Part shown: positions 26,211 through 37,704 of the stretch, piece by piece
Layout: each line of letters opens with the position of its first letter
How positions within the stretch are numbered: position 1 is the stretch's first letter
NCBI GenBank assembly: GCA_964023275.1
Contig: OZ029913.1
Coordinates: 56,230,858-56,294,857 of the forward strand
Length of the DNA stretch: 64,000 nt
DNA from: Norana najaformis
Taxonomy: Eukaryota; Annelida; Clitellata; Crassiclitellata; Hormogastridae
Direction: 5' to 3'
Position numbers and translations under genes: made by a program
Notes under the pieces: generated by a model
What the model was told of the DNA's origin: nothing
Seen by the model: only the letters and a program-made list of their open reading frames with translations
Database searches by the model: none

Positions 26211-26441
26211 TTACAATTACAATTTTATTATGTATTCATTCATAGCAGTGGCGGCTCCAGGATTGCCTGCGTGGGGGAGAGCATTTCCAGAGGGGCAACA
26301 CATTCTGGCAGTCCACCGTGCGCGGGTCAGTCTGAGGGGCGACGTATATAACCAAGAGCAGCGCGATAGGCGAACAGCCCCCATACCTATAGCTAAATCC
26401 GTCTCTAGTTCACTGTATTTATGAAGAGCCTTTTTCAAAGG

Positions 26442-26633
26442 CATTTCTATTCAGAAGCGCTGCGAACCCATGTAGCCCCGGCGGAAAAGAACAGTCCTAA
26501 GACTATCTGAAGATTTATATAGCTCCTTTTGGAACTTCATTTCTATTCAGAAGCGCTCCGAACCCATGTAGCCCCGGCGGAAAAGAACAGTCCTAAGACT
26601 ATCTGAAGATTTATATAGCTCCTTTTGGAACTT
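26442..26633. repeat. 96-bp tandem duplication just upstream of exon 2
   Basis: Two near-identical 96-bp units start 'catttctattcagaagcgct' at 26442 and 26538 and end 'tagctccttttggaactt'. One difference was seen (gctgcg versus gctccg). The array ends 46 bp before the exon 2 acceptor. Confidence 0.97.
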
Positions 26634-26679
26634 CATAAAGCGCAGAAAGTGTATTATAATCTAAGGATGTTCTTTGTAG

Positions 26680-27331
26680 GCGGCAGATGCCGGTGACCGA
26701 TGACAACCAGCTGACTCTCGAGAAGACGCCGAGCTACTTCATCACCCGTGGGGTTCCTCAGCGCATCCGCCTCATGTCCCCCAACGTCCGTCTCATCATC
26801 GTCGTCCGTGACCCCGTGACCCGGGCCGTGTCCGACTACGCCCAGGCGGTCAACAAGCGCCCCGATCTCGGACCCTTCGAGCGCCTTGCCTTCCTTTCAC
26901 GCTCGGCCGACAACGGGACCGAGACGACAAGCCCGGGGACGATGGTCGACGCGTCCTGGGGTCCGATCCGAATCGGACTGTACATTCGGCACCTAGATCA
27001 CTGGTTGACCGAGTTCCCGATCGGCCAGTTGCATTTCGTCAGCGGAGAGAACCTCGTCCGAAATCCAGCCGAGGAGCTGGAGAAGGTGGAGCGTTTCCTC
27101 GGACTGACTCGGCGCATTGGAAGCACAGACTTCCAGCTGAACACGACCAAGGGCTTTCCTTGCATCCGCCAGGTGGAAGGAACTTCGACGAGGACCCGAT
27201 GCCTTGGAAAGACCAAAGGAAGGGCGCACCCGAAAATCGAACCGGCAGCGCTGAAACGACTCGCCGAGTTCTTTCGGCCGTTCAATCAGAAGTTCTACGA
27301 ATTAACTGGAATCGATTTCAGGTGGATGTGA
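26680..27331 (+). CDS. Heparan sulfate glucosamine 3-O-sulfotransferase, coding exon 2
   Basis: Completes codon 199 and adds 216 residues; with exon 1 the protein is 415 aa, within the usual range for HS3ST2/3/4-type enzymes. Family hallmarks run in order: 'LTLEKTPSYF', the PAPS 3'-phosphate segment 'VRDPVTRAVSDY', 'DASWGPIRIGLY' and 'HFVSGENLVRNPAEEL'. 'GFPCIR' and 'RCLGKTKGRAHP' follow, giving the conserved Cys pair and PAPS-loop Lys/Arg. It ends with a 'FYELTGIDFRWM' terminus. Between 'LAFLSRS' and 'VDASW' there is a small insertion (ADNGTETTSPGTM) with a potential N-glycosylation site. Exon 2 is GC-richer than its AT-rich surroundings. All key residues look intact, so the gene is probably functional. 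Confidence 0.95.
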
Positions 27332-27425
27332 ACCGCATATCAGTCAACCCCTATATATGGCATATTTCTTCAACGCCACTGCAAACGTACCCTTATTTAG
27401 GCGCTATATAAATTCTGCCTTTACA

Positions 27426-27431
27426 TTAAAG
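27426..27431 (+). promoter_or_regulatory. Possible polyadenylation signal of the sulfotransferase gene
   Basis: ATTAAA about 95 bp after the stop codon, in AT-rich sequence. Position and motif fit; there is no other support. Confidence 0.35.
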
Positions 27432-28139
27432 AAACGTATATTTCCAATAATGGGTCCTAAGAATGGGGTGCTATATAGATTCTTTCTTTCCTGAAATCTC
27501 TGTCATAATACAGACTGAAGTCTTGTGAGGAATGTTGGCTCGTATGTATACAGTAGCCGGTATATTGCTATGCAGTTCTGGAATTTATGTTTGTTACTTA
27601 TTAACGCATTACCAGAGACATATGTGTACTTTTACACCTATGTGTTTGTACACCCATACACACATATATAGGTATGTATAAATACTCATGCCTACACATT
27701 ATACACAACTATTTGAAATCTTGAAGGACGTGGGATTGGTGACAACTAAGGTTAAAGTTCGTGGTCCAAACTAATGCAAACTAAGATATATCTGCAATGG
27801 ACTGTGCTACAGACTGACTATATATGGCATGAAATGGAATTTTTCTATAATATAAAACCTGTATGGCTTGAAAAGATACTAATATTGCGAAAAATACAGA
27901 GATCATTGCAAACAAGTGAACTGTCGACGTTTACTGGCGAAAGTATTTGCAGAGACCATTATTCTGTAGGCTATTTGGTTCGAAGGGTGGCGGGAGGCAA
28001 TGTCAAATGTCTATAGAAGAACTACGGAGGAAGAAAGGGGACGTTGATCGGCTGCTTTCTGCAACTGCAAAATGCCTTCAGGGGTCATTTCCGAGTACGA
28101 ATGGGCCAGATGGCCAGAAGAGAAGAAGCCAATGAAGCA
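27432..28139. other. Downstream flank of the sulfotransferase gene
   Basis: 'aggcgctatataaattctg' (27400) and 'ggtgctatatagattctt' (27467) are a short repeated motif pair resembling the 'gggcgctgtagaaatt' end of R3. Otherwise no feature. Confidence 0.4.
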
Positions 28140-28278
28140 CTATATATATACATAATGTGTTTATCTTTATATTATATATATATTTATATTATATATATTA
28201 TATATATATATATACAGGGAGAGAGACATTATGAGAGAGACTACCAGAGAGAGAGGCCCACTATTAGAGAGATACTAC

Positions 28279-28317
<39 letters not shown>

Positions 28318-28330
28318 GGGAGAGAGAGAA
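28140..28330. repeat. (TA)n, (GA)n and (CAGA)n compound microsatellite
   Basis: Successive at, gaga and cagacagacaga blocks over about 190 bp. Confidence 0.93.
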
Positions 28331-29126
28331 ACTATGGAGAAACGAGGAAGATAAGATTGACTGAGCCGTTTATTGAAATTTTACAAAAGAAATTTACATG
28401 CTACTGGTGAGATGTCAATAGCACAAATCAAGTGTCGTTACATCCGTTTAATTCAGTCCCCTTGCTATTGTTTACTTTACAGGCAGCTCGTTTAATTTAT
28501 ATTCTAATGAGTTAATTTTATGTCCCAAGCAGCTGAAAAGAAAACAAAAAGTTACACCGTGTAAAAAGTATTAACAGTATTATTAAAAGTATTACTTAAA
28601 AGAATCAGGTTCAGTAATCATGCAACCAAAAAGAAGCGGTTAAGATCAACTTTAAATTTACTTAAGTTGGCACATTCGTTAAAATAGTAGCTTTCTTTGG
28701 GCGCTGTAGAAATCTCGAGTTTACGATTACGATTCTTATGCAGTATCTTGACTACTACAATCTGGCTGCAGTCAACTTTTTTCGCTATCGCTATATGCGT
28801 CGTTCAAGACTGATGCACGAATTCGTTGCTTCATAGACGAAAACCCGCTTTTCTTCATGTTGGATAAGGTAATTCAGCATCAATGATGGTTACTCACAGG
28901 GAAGATTGCATAGCATAGAATAACACTGCTAAGACTTGTGCATGATTGCATCAATAAGTTGCAGAGCTGTCCCAATCTGGTGTAAACACAATTAAAAAAG
29001 CTAACTAAGCAACCTGCTTCTGGGACCCGAGTCGAATCTCAACACTTCAAATTGCGATTATATGGGCTTACTATGTCTCATAAACCGGATTGGGCATTGT
29101 TCCTGCGGGCCATTTCATTTTGAGTG
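28331..29126. other. Intergenic, with a fragment of repeat R3
   Basis: 'tttgggcgctgtagaaatctcgagtttacgattacgattc' at 28694-28734 is the 3' end of family R3 on the plus strand. A tRNA-like 'gacccgagtcgaatctcaa' (29025) hints at a decayed SINE. No gene. Confidence 0.45.
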
Positions 29127-29135
29127 TGTGTGTGT

Positions 29136-29184
<49 letters not shown>

Positions 29185-29215
29185 GAGGGAGAGGTGTGTC
29201 TGTGTGTGTGTGTGT
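29127..29215. repeat. (TG)n-(GA)n-(TG)n microsatellite
   Basis: tgtgtgtg, then about 15 ga units, then tctgtgtgtgtgtg. Confidence 0.95.
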
Positions 29216-29690
29216 AAAAGTATAAAGGTGTAAAGGGGTAAAGTCAGAGTTTCAAAGTAAAATTCGAACTGCCGTTAAATGGAACTATTACAATACAAAG
29301 TTTCCACCTGAGTCAACATTATTCAGCCGTTGTTCTGTATTTTCGATTTAACTTGTCATGCGCACTGCACACGTCCTCTTCATGCAGCGAGGCTTTTTAT
29401 TAGTGAATCGGCGTCTGTATATATTCTGTCTACCAAGATGACACAGATTTGTCGGTCTACTTTGATTTCACACGTCTACGAATGTGTGTGTAGATCGTAG
29501 GTGCATAAGATCCTTAATCTGGCGCAGCTGTCGTCCATACACACAAGCTAAACGTTCAATTACGCTATGCTTCATTTGCCAGCTTTTACATAGAGTTCTT
29601 GGTTACAGCAGCTAAAATTCTACATGTATTTTGAGTAAGATTGTCAGCGCCTTTATAGGAGGTTCCTCAAGGCGATTCAAAGTTGATCCG
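29216..29690. other. Intergenic stretch
   Basis: Nothing recognised. Confidence 0.35.
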
Positions 29691-29694
29691 ATAG

Positions 29695-29915
29695 ATACAT
29701 GCATACACACTATTACACGCACACATGCACACATACATACAAACATGCACATATACACACAAACATGCACACATACATACAAACTTGCACACATACACAC
29801 ACATGCACACACACATGCATACGTATGTAGGCCTACGTATGTACGTACGTACTATTACATATATTCATGTATGTATATACATGATACATACATGCTTACT
29901 TACTTACTTACTTTA
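29695..29915. repeat. (CATA)n/(CACA)n microsatellite
   Basis: Imperfect cacacatgcacacatacatac array ending in 'cttacttacttactt'. His/Thr/Tyr-rich frames are artefacts. Confidence 0.94.
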
Positions 29916-31454
29916 CATATATACAAGAAACTGGCACACTCATATAGATGCAAAGTCTCTTTGGCAAATTAATCACAAAACTATTTATAGCAAATCTGAT
30001 TAAAATAATTGATTTAATCAAGATCACAATTTACAAAACATCAAGCACTGTTCCAAGTTGTTCCAGCCTTATATCGTATATAATATTAGTCAACCTATGA
30101 ATTCAGTAACACTTTTGCATTTTATATTATTATACGACAAAGGCTATTCGTTAGTTAGTGAAAAGAAGTATCACTGTCTTATGGCGCTCTTATCAAAATG
30201 CAGCACGTTCCGTTTAACATATACAGTTGGACGTTAAATACAATATTTTCTCTTGTCAAACCCCTGAAAGTGAGAAAAAAGCTAAATATTCATCATTATC
30301 GTCGTTATCGTAATCATCATCATAATCATCATCAGTTTCTGACGTCATCCATTTGGAGGTCAAACATGTGAGTAATTGATCTCCAGTCCTTATTGTTACT
30401 ATTTTTTTAAATATGTGCTTTTCTCATGCTAGTCCAAATCCTCTTAGTCTTTGTCCTTTGTCGGTTTTTTGAGTACATGACAGCTCATGTAAATGTACAC
30501 GTTTTTCTATAGCTACCGTGTGGCCTCCACCCAACTTATTTTTCAATGAATTTATCGATGTAAATTATGCTTTGATCCCGAAACTTTCAGACTAGATTCT
30601 TTCCTCCATTTCAGTTTTAAAAGGGCATCACACTTTTATCACTATAATCTGCCTTTTCAAAATAGCACGCATAGCTCACATTTTAGCGGACACACGTATC
30701 CATATCGAAATTAATATCAGGCTATGTGACGTTTTGGATCCTGAGTTGGCGAAAGCTTTTTAACGCTGTGCATGCCATGTTTAAGGTATGTGCTTTGCTT
30801 TGAAGTTTAAACGGATCTTCGGGTTGCGTGATAATGACGCTTTCGTCTGGGTTTTCGGATCATCGTCTTCGATTACATTCGTAAGTGAATCCAGACATCT
30901 TAAGCAACATCATTGCTTCTATCAGTTGAAACGCTTTCGGGTCAGAAGCCGTGAACCTGTAAGCGGGAAGGTCAGTCTGTTTCATTTCCAATCCTCCTCT
31001 CTTGGCGCTTTCTTCTTCGCGATGATTGACAGGGCAAGGTGGTTGTTGCGCACTGTAGGCACTGGAGCGAGGGGTGATGTTGATTGCATGCAACAGGCGG
31101 CAGTGGGGCGGGCGTGTAAGAGCAGCCCGTGCACCACTCAGGCAGAAAAGTGCGAAACAAATTGACCCCCGATATCGACTGCGACAAATACGCGTCGGAT
31201 AGTTCGGTATGTCCGGAGGGGTGTGCCATAGGGGTTTCGGGTTTGTTTTGGCTCTCAAAAGGTCCTGATCCGATTTTCATGAATGCGCGGATCAGTTTCG
31301 GCTTCGTAATACGTCTATCGGAACGTCTTTCTACTTCGTTCTGTATGCCCCACTCGTTTAAGTAGTTAGTGTCTGATGACTCCTTTCACTAATGTTCTCC
31401 GGACGCTCGTTGACATATGCTGTCGAGCAGCGATTATTACATAGTTAAACATTG
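29916..31454. other. Intergenic stretch; weak multi-frame openness near 30.8-31.3 kb
   Basis: Open frames of 125 codons (30788-31165, plus) and 132 codons (31258-30860, minus) overlap in a CG-richer stretch. Neither has a recognisable domain. A first or internal exon of an unknown gene cannot be excluded, but nothing supports it. Confidence 0.35.
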
Positions 31455-31682
31455 CTCTTCTACAGATCCTATCCTGATTCCTCTGCTTCCTCCAATCTGT
31501 CCTGCAGATCCGATTCCGAACACAACCCACCGTAGCCGCCTGCATGCCTGACTCTTGGATCTTGACCTGGAACCAAACCCTTCTTGCCTATCGATTTTGT
31601 TTTGACTGAGTACTTGTGAATAAGCTGATTCCCGCGACTTAGTTTTCGTTGGGCACTGTAGAAAAATCTCGAGTTTTTTAAA
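31455..31682 (+). mobile_element. Dispersed repeat family R3
   Basis: Ordered blocks 'ctcttctacagatcc', 'gcctgactcttggatcttgacctggaacc', 'cttcttgcctatcgattttgtttt', 'gaataagctgattccc' and 'tgggcactgtagaaaaatctcgag' match the plus copy at 40.58-40.83 kb. Confidence 0.75.
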
Positions 31683-31699
31683 GAAAGAAACGCAAGGAT

Positions 31700-31890
31700 C
31701 GTTCTTATCATCCTCATCAACGTCATCATCATCATCATCTTCTTCTTAATTGGCATCATAATCATCATCATAATCTACAACATCACCATTGTTCACCAAC
31801 ACCACCGCTACCATCATCATCATATTATTCTTCTTCATTATCACAATTTTCATCATCATCTTCATCGTCACCACCCTATCATCATCATGA
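31700..31890. repeat. Degenerate (CAT)n microsatellite
   Basis: catcatcatcttcttc and caccatcatcatcat stretches directly follow the 3' end of R3. Confidence 0.85.
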
Positions 31891-32149
31891 TTTTCCCATC
31901 TGACCTTTAGACCGTCTCTGAAAATTTTCTGCAAATGTGATACAAAAATGTCCTGTTACATTTATAATTACATAATTGTCACAAGTTCTTAACGCCAGCA
32001 AAATGGCGGCGGTGGGTTTTAAAGTAAAGTATCCCATATCCCACAAGTGAGGTGCTCACTTTCTTTTCTCGGCCCTTAAGCCGCCAATAGACGAATCCCA
32101 AGGTCCTGAACATGTGGTCAGCGCATCGCAGGACTTCCAGTTTACTCCT

Positions 32150-32296
32150 CAGCTTACACCGGTAGCAAATTATACTGCGTGGTAACAGAGGCACAGTGTG
32201 TGCAAACAACTTGCTCGGGGTCACTACACGAATTCGAACCCGCAACTGCATGATCATTGACCAAACGCGTTACCGATAGACCACCGTGCCGCCCAG
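32150..32296 (-). mobile_element. tRNA-derived SINE-like element
   Basis: On the minus strand, the A-box region 'cggtggtctatcggtaacg' and B-box 'gcgggttcgaattc' lie 32296-32225. They are followed by a body lacking the family-1 block, so this is a third type or an old tRNA-like fragment. Confidence 0.55.
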
Positions 32297-33500
32297 GCCC
32301 TCCTATATCTGCTGTATGCCTACACCTAGACAGCAATGTCTACTTAAACAAAAGATTTGGTTTAACAGAGTTATGTACCATATGTTCCAAAGTCATCTGC
32401 ACTCTCCTATTTCTTCGCGTGGATTTTTATTGATCCTCTTTCTTCAAACAACGCATTTATTGAAGCCGATCGGTTCAGTTTGTTCCTCATTTTACTTCGT
32501 CGACCTCACTTAGAACTACACAAATTAAATATTAGACTATGCAATACAGATCTTTAACACCTTACATTTTGAGCTCTTAAACTTCGTTTCAATGAGGAAC
32601 TGCAAGAGAACCCAATATTATGAGAAAACAATGGTTGCAAATTCAGCGGCCTTTGGCAACACTCACATATAACTAGCAGACAAAACTGGAAGACATTCAA
32701 ATTTCTGGCCCAGGCTGCCCAACTACCCATCGGCCGGCGGGCGACGAATGCCTGTCCTACGCGTGCATATCCGTCGGTTAGAGGAATATCCGGTCGCTGC
32801 GTCCTCTTCCATCTACGAGGGACTGCTGGACGGTGAGACAACCGTGAGCCATCGGCGGCGGATTACATCGCACATCGTCGTTCCTCATCCTCGACGCTAC
32901 GTGCTTCAGAAACTCCGAACATGCTGTCATCATTCAACTGTAGTTGGGAACCTGTTGGTTGGGCTTTGCGTGTGCGTGCGGGCTTCCAACTGGTGACTTC
33001 AAGTTATCACAGTAATGTTTGTTCAGGGATGAATGTTCCGTTCTTAATGACATTTAACATTGTTAGCGCAGATGAGTTTATCTTGAAAACAGGATCTATA
33101 CAAATTTTAAATTACAATTACGATTACAATGTTATATAGGCTAATATGTTGCTATATAAATAAATATATATATATATATATATAAGTAAAGCCTAAGCCT
33201 TAGCATATCAACTTTCTTAGCCCTGGTAATTAGGCTGCACAAAAGATCAAGGATCACAGCAGCGGTGTCTAGCCATATATAATATGCATGTATGTATATA
33301 TGTAATAGCATACATATATAGGGCTGCCACCGAGCTTGGGTGCTGAGGCGAGAGGATACTGAGAGAGTAATAAGAGATGGAGTGATAAAGTTTGTCGACG
33401 GTGCCCACAGAAGGATCAAAGATTGGTTCAGATATGAGGCAAAGGTTTCGCTATCTTAAAACCACCTGTTAGGGATTCCTACCAAGTTCAACGAAGCTCA
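32297..33500. other. Intergenic stretch
   Basis: A CG-richer part (32690-32900) has an 82-codon plus frame with an ATG at 32748, without recognisable homology. A (TA)n run lies at 33160-33185. No gene supported. Confidence 0.35.
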
Positions 33501-33519
33501 TCTGGCTCTCCCTCCTTTC

Positions 33520-33830
33520 CTCTCACTTTCTCTCTGTCTCTTTCTTTCTTTCTTTCTCTCTCTCTGTCTCTTTCTTTCTTTCTCTTTCTCTGTGTTTTTG
33601 TCTATTTCTCTCGATCTCTCTCTTTGTCTCTGTGTCTACTTTTTCTCTTTTTTCCTCTCTGTTTCTTTGTTTCTCTCTTTGACCTTCTCTTTACCGTCCC
33701 TGTCCCTTTATTTCTTTGTTTGTATGTTACTCTCGCTTTCTCTCTTTGTCCGTGTCTCTATTTCTCTTTGTGTATTTCTCTTTCTCATTCTATATATGTC
33801 TCTGTCTGTCTGTCTGTCTCTCTCTGTGTG
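33520..33830. repeat. (TCTC/TTTC/TCTG)n pyrimidine tract
   Basis: About 300 bp of ct-rich low-complexity sequence. The Phe/Leu/Ser-rich frames are artefacts. Confidence 0.93.
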
Positions 33831-34258
33831 TGGAACAGCTGTCAACTGTCTATCCCTTCTTCCTTCCTTCACGCCTCTCTTCTTCTGCCTCTGCAGCTGT
33901 TGTCCGATCAGATGGACGTTCCGCCTCATCATTTCGGATGATAGAGAGGGGAAAAGAATTTTCAGCGGTCAGCGACGCTTGACCAGTTGTCGATGGAGAT
34001 TTACTTCCCACTGGGCAGCGAGCGTTCTTTTGATCTGTATATGCATAATGCAACCTCATTAAATGTTCTGGAATTATCTTCGGCTGGCAGCTGCTCATGC
34101 TCTTCACTGTGCAGTCGAGTTGTGAAGTTAACCCCAACATAATTTGACCATTCAGCTTATTACGAGTCTTACAGTTCTAAGTAATTTGTATTGCACTGAA
34201 TTGTACTGTATTGCCTTTTTATACAATATTGTGTTTATTACATTTCTGAACACATATT

Positions 34259-34368
34259 CAGCGCCCTTTTCTTCGGCCTCGGCTGGGCTACGGCGCTATA
34301 CAAAATTGTCTTATTATTATTATTATTATTATTATCATCATCACCATCATTATTATTATTATTATTAC
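34259..34368. repeat. Hairpin-type 'gcgccctttt...ggcgctata' element with (TTA)n tail
   Basis: 'cagcgcccttttcttcggcctcggctgggctacggcgctatac' has imperfect self-complementary ends and is followed by (tta)n. It resembles the perfect hairpin element at 48363-48412. Confidence 0.6.
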
Positions 34369-35588
34369 ATTGCATTACATTGCAATGCGTAGTAATGTAT
34401 TGCATTTTATTTCATTCTGTATTTATTTTCATACTGTATGCATAATGTATTTTATTTCATACTGTGTTGTAGTGTACTGTATTGTTTTATATTGCACAGT
34501 AATGTATTGCATTGCGTTAAACTGTATTTGTCACTTTATACAGCACATCTTTTAGAACAACTTACTCGGTGGTTTACCGTGGCCTCCCGCTGATAGTTTA
34601 ACTCGTAAATCTTTTATTATTAGGAGGTTTTAAGCCTGATAAGTTTTTTCTTGTGTTCTTAAATACTTGTACACTAATGTGCGATTAGCTATTGGTTAAT
34701 GAAGGATCTACTTACTTACTTACTTTATTTACTCTGTTTTTACGATGCACAATATGACCGTTTCCTTTACCAATCAGGCAAATGTCCATACATATATATA
34801 TATAAGAGTAATGATCGACTTGATCAAATGCTTCTTAAAAATCTTACTCTTTTTTGTCTTAAGACTGAGCAAACTGCTGCCTAACTGTATATTCGGAATA
34901 CGGTCCCTCATCGAAAATATTTCTTAAAGTTTTTGTTCAGTATCTCTTAATCTCTTTAAATGTGTTCTAGTTCCTAAATTTATACACCGGCAGTTGCTTT
35001 GGTCTTTGCTGACCACAGAATATAGACCTACGACTGAAAGTCGTCTCTTTCAATGCGAAGGTCGTAGTTTTTTCTTTGTTCTTGTTCGATGGTCCAACTT
35101 TCTCAGTCGAATGAACTACAGTTCGGGCCAGACTTTTAGATTTATAGAAGTAGAGTATTTGTTGAAACTTTGGTACTAATATAATACGAAACAATTGACA
35201 ACCACTGCATTCACCGCATTGTCAATCAGAAGAAAAGGTGTATTATAAAGCCAGACGTTAATCGATTAGTGTCAATCATCTCCTTCATAGTTTGCAGAGA
35301 GTAAATAAGCCTTTAACGTCTGCAAAATAAAGAGATATCCTGTCACTCTGATACGGTGATCATACGTATTTGGGTCTACGCTGACGTTAACCTAAGCGAT
35401 TGCATTGACTACGTTACGTAAGAGATGCAAGTGGAGTGCTCCGCAGGGATGAAATCGTCTGTGGCTGAAAGGATCTCTGGTGACCTGCAGATCGAAATGT
35501 ATGAGACAAGAAGCAATCTAAAGCCTGAATAAGTTTCTCTGAAGGGCTAAACGTCTCGTCGACTGTTTGCCATTTTCCTCCAGACGCA
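34369..35588. other. Intergenic stretch
   Basis: AT-rich, with repeated 'tgtattgcattgcattac'-like words (34370-34520). No gene. Confidence 0.4.
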
Positions 35589-35652
35589 ATGGGATTTGAA
35601 CCTCGGATGTCTCCGTCTAAAACGCTGAAGTCAGAAGCACTAAAGCCACACA
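35589..35652 (-). mobile_element. tRNA-like SINE head, degraded
   Basis: On the minus strand 'gtgtggctttagtgcttctg' (A-box-like) precedes 'ccgaggttcaaatccc' (B-box-like). Confidence 0.45.
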
Positions 35653-35960
35653 AAGCATGCACCGAAAGCTTTCTCGGTGGTCTATCTATCCGCCGTAGCC
35701 CGTTACATGGCCTCTTCAAAAACTCTAGGGCATACTCATGGAAACACAATTAGACTAGATTGGATTTGATGGCATTAGTTCAGATATGACTTAAAACCAC
35801 TAAAATAAAATCTTTACCCCTACTATAATTCTTCAGTTCCTCTTACGATTCATTTCTCTCTGCAGATATCTAGCTGAGGAATGGGTTGCTGTGAACTTCA
35901 ACTGGTTGGACAGGACATCAAAACGCAGCAATGTATTGACACGCTCATACTAGAAGGATC
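35653..35960. other. Spacer
   Basis: Nothing recognised. Confidence 0.3.
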
Positions 35961-36112
35961 AGTAGCATATGAGATAATCATGGCAATCAAGGCAGTGGTA
36001 TGTGAGATAATGGCAATCAAGACAGTGGTGTGAGATAATTGCAATCAAGGCAGTGGTATGTGAGATAATTGCAATCAAGGCAGTGGTATGTTAGATAATT
36101 GCAATCAAGGCT
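35961..36112. repeat. 30-bp tandem repeat, about 5 copies
   Basis: Units of the form 'agtggtatgtgagataattg' + 'caatcaaggc', with small length variants in the first copies. Confidence 0.93.
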
Positions 36113-36247
36113 TGTCAGTTTCACACGACGTACCAGAGAGTCGAAACCAGGTCGCAAAGGTAAAATGCCCTGGCGTTAGCCATTCAGTCACCTTCCGCTT
36201 CAGAGGGTCAAAGCAGTAGTACAAAGACAGATTCTGGAGAGTGTGAA

Positions 36248-36320
36248 ACAGAGAGACAGACAGACAGACAGACTGACTGACTGACAGACAGACAGACTGA
36301 CAGAGAAGAAAGAGACAAAA
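36248..36320. repeat. (CAGA)n/(CTGA)n microsatellite
   Basis: cagacagacagacagactgactgactgacagaca run. Confidence 0.95.
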
Positions 36321-37260
36321 GCAGACAAAGGCAGATTCACTAATATCCTGTTATTAAGACTAATCTTGCGGTGTCCTACCTATCAGATTTCAGGCACACT
36401 GATAAGTCCGAAGGCTAATTGCCTTTTCCGTGATTAGCAACTCTACAGGAGGAGGCGGAGGAAAGGACAGAGTATGAGGGCGTCTGAAAGGTAGGGAGGG
36501 AGGGATTCATAGAGGTAGGGCTGTGGCAGAGATGGAGGGAGTGACGGAGGGATTCTGCCTACCTTAGCAGTACATTAGGCCGAGTCAATACAGAGTTGGC
36601 TTCCATTCATCTGGTACCATTGACTTTTGATCATCGCAGCGGGAAATCTTCGTCGCCGAGATCCACAGACATACATCAACATCATCAAATTTCGTCCGAA
36701 AGGAGCAATGATGCGTGAACTCATACACCAGGTAACCCGACGATACAGGTAATTATACGCCACGCTCCACTGACTCCCACTCCAAGCACGACGTCCATCT
36801 CGTCGAATTACCGGCGAATAATGTTGCCCATATATGTCCGGTCCCCGGGGGGCTGGACCCCATTTATTTTCGGTGCTGTAAGAAGATGGGGTGGTCGCCC
36901 TAGGTACGTATGGGCAGAGCACCTTTTAGGAAGACGCCGCGTGGTTCGCTGAGGAAACATTTCGAAGCCCTAGGGTGCGTCACTGTGGGGGATTGTCGAT
37001 TTGTGTCATTCGGTGGACGATGGTCAAGCAATTACGGCAGCCCTACCACCCGTATTCAGCGCTTGACCATCCGTGGTCAGTCTACGACGATCAACGTGCC
37101 ATTTTAATGCGCAAAATTCTTAGAATGAAATTAGACCGAATCATTTTCTTGGCGATGTCCACAGTCATTGACAACTGGATGATATTATCTGCTACCGTCG
37201 TTGTTATCGGGGAAGATAGACAAGAAACCCGAGGCAGAAAGAAAGAAAGTCTAGAGTTAC
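36321..37260. other. Intergenic stretch with an unexplained 115-codon frame
   Basis: A minus-strand frame 36922-36575 is open for 115 codons but has no recognisable motif. A pair of imperfect inverted words, 'acgatggtcaagcaattacgg' and 'cgtattcagcgcttgaccat', lies at 37017-37071. Confidence 0.35.
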
Positions 37261-37269
37261 AAAAGAAGT

Positions 37270-37470
37270 CCAACATATACACATACACATATATTTATAT
37301 AAATAAATATGTATATACATAAATATGTATATACATATTTATAACTCATGATACATATGCATACAAGCTTAAATGTAATGTATACGTTCGCATTCACATA
37401 TACATAAATATGCCAATCTGTATCTAACTATATACAGCAGGATATATATATATATATATATATAGTGTAT
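37270..37470. repeat. (ATAC/TA)n AT-rich microsatellite
   Basis: tacatacacatatatttatataaataaatatg followed by a (ta)n run at 37442-37466. Confidence 0.9.
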
Positions 37471-37704
37471 AATAATACAGAAGTAGACTGACTGAACGTG
37501 TAGCCTATAATTGTAGCCTAAAGGTAGAGTCGAAATTACAGGAGATGCTAATTTGTCTATAAGCGACGAACAAAGGCGTCTTAAAACCGTGGCTCACCTC
37601 ACCCCTCGGACATTCGAGAAATGATGGACATTTGACGATTGAACGGAGAGGCACTCGAATATTCAACAAATTGAGGCATACGAGACGCACACTGACAATT
37701 TAAG

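Noticed and set aside
36575..36922. 115-codon minus frame
   Set aside because: No recognisable motif, and nothing around it suggests a gene.
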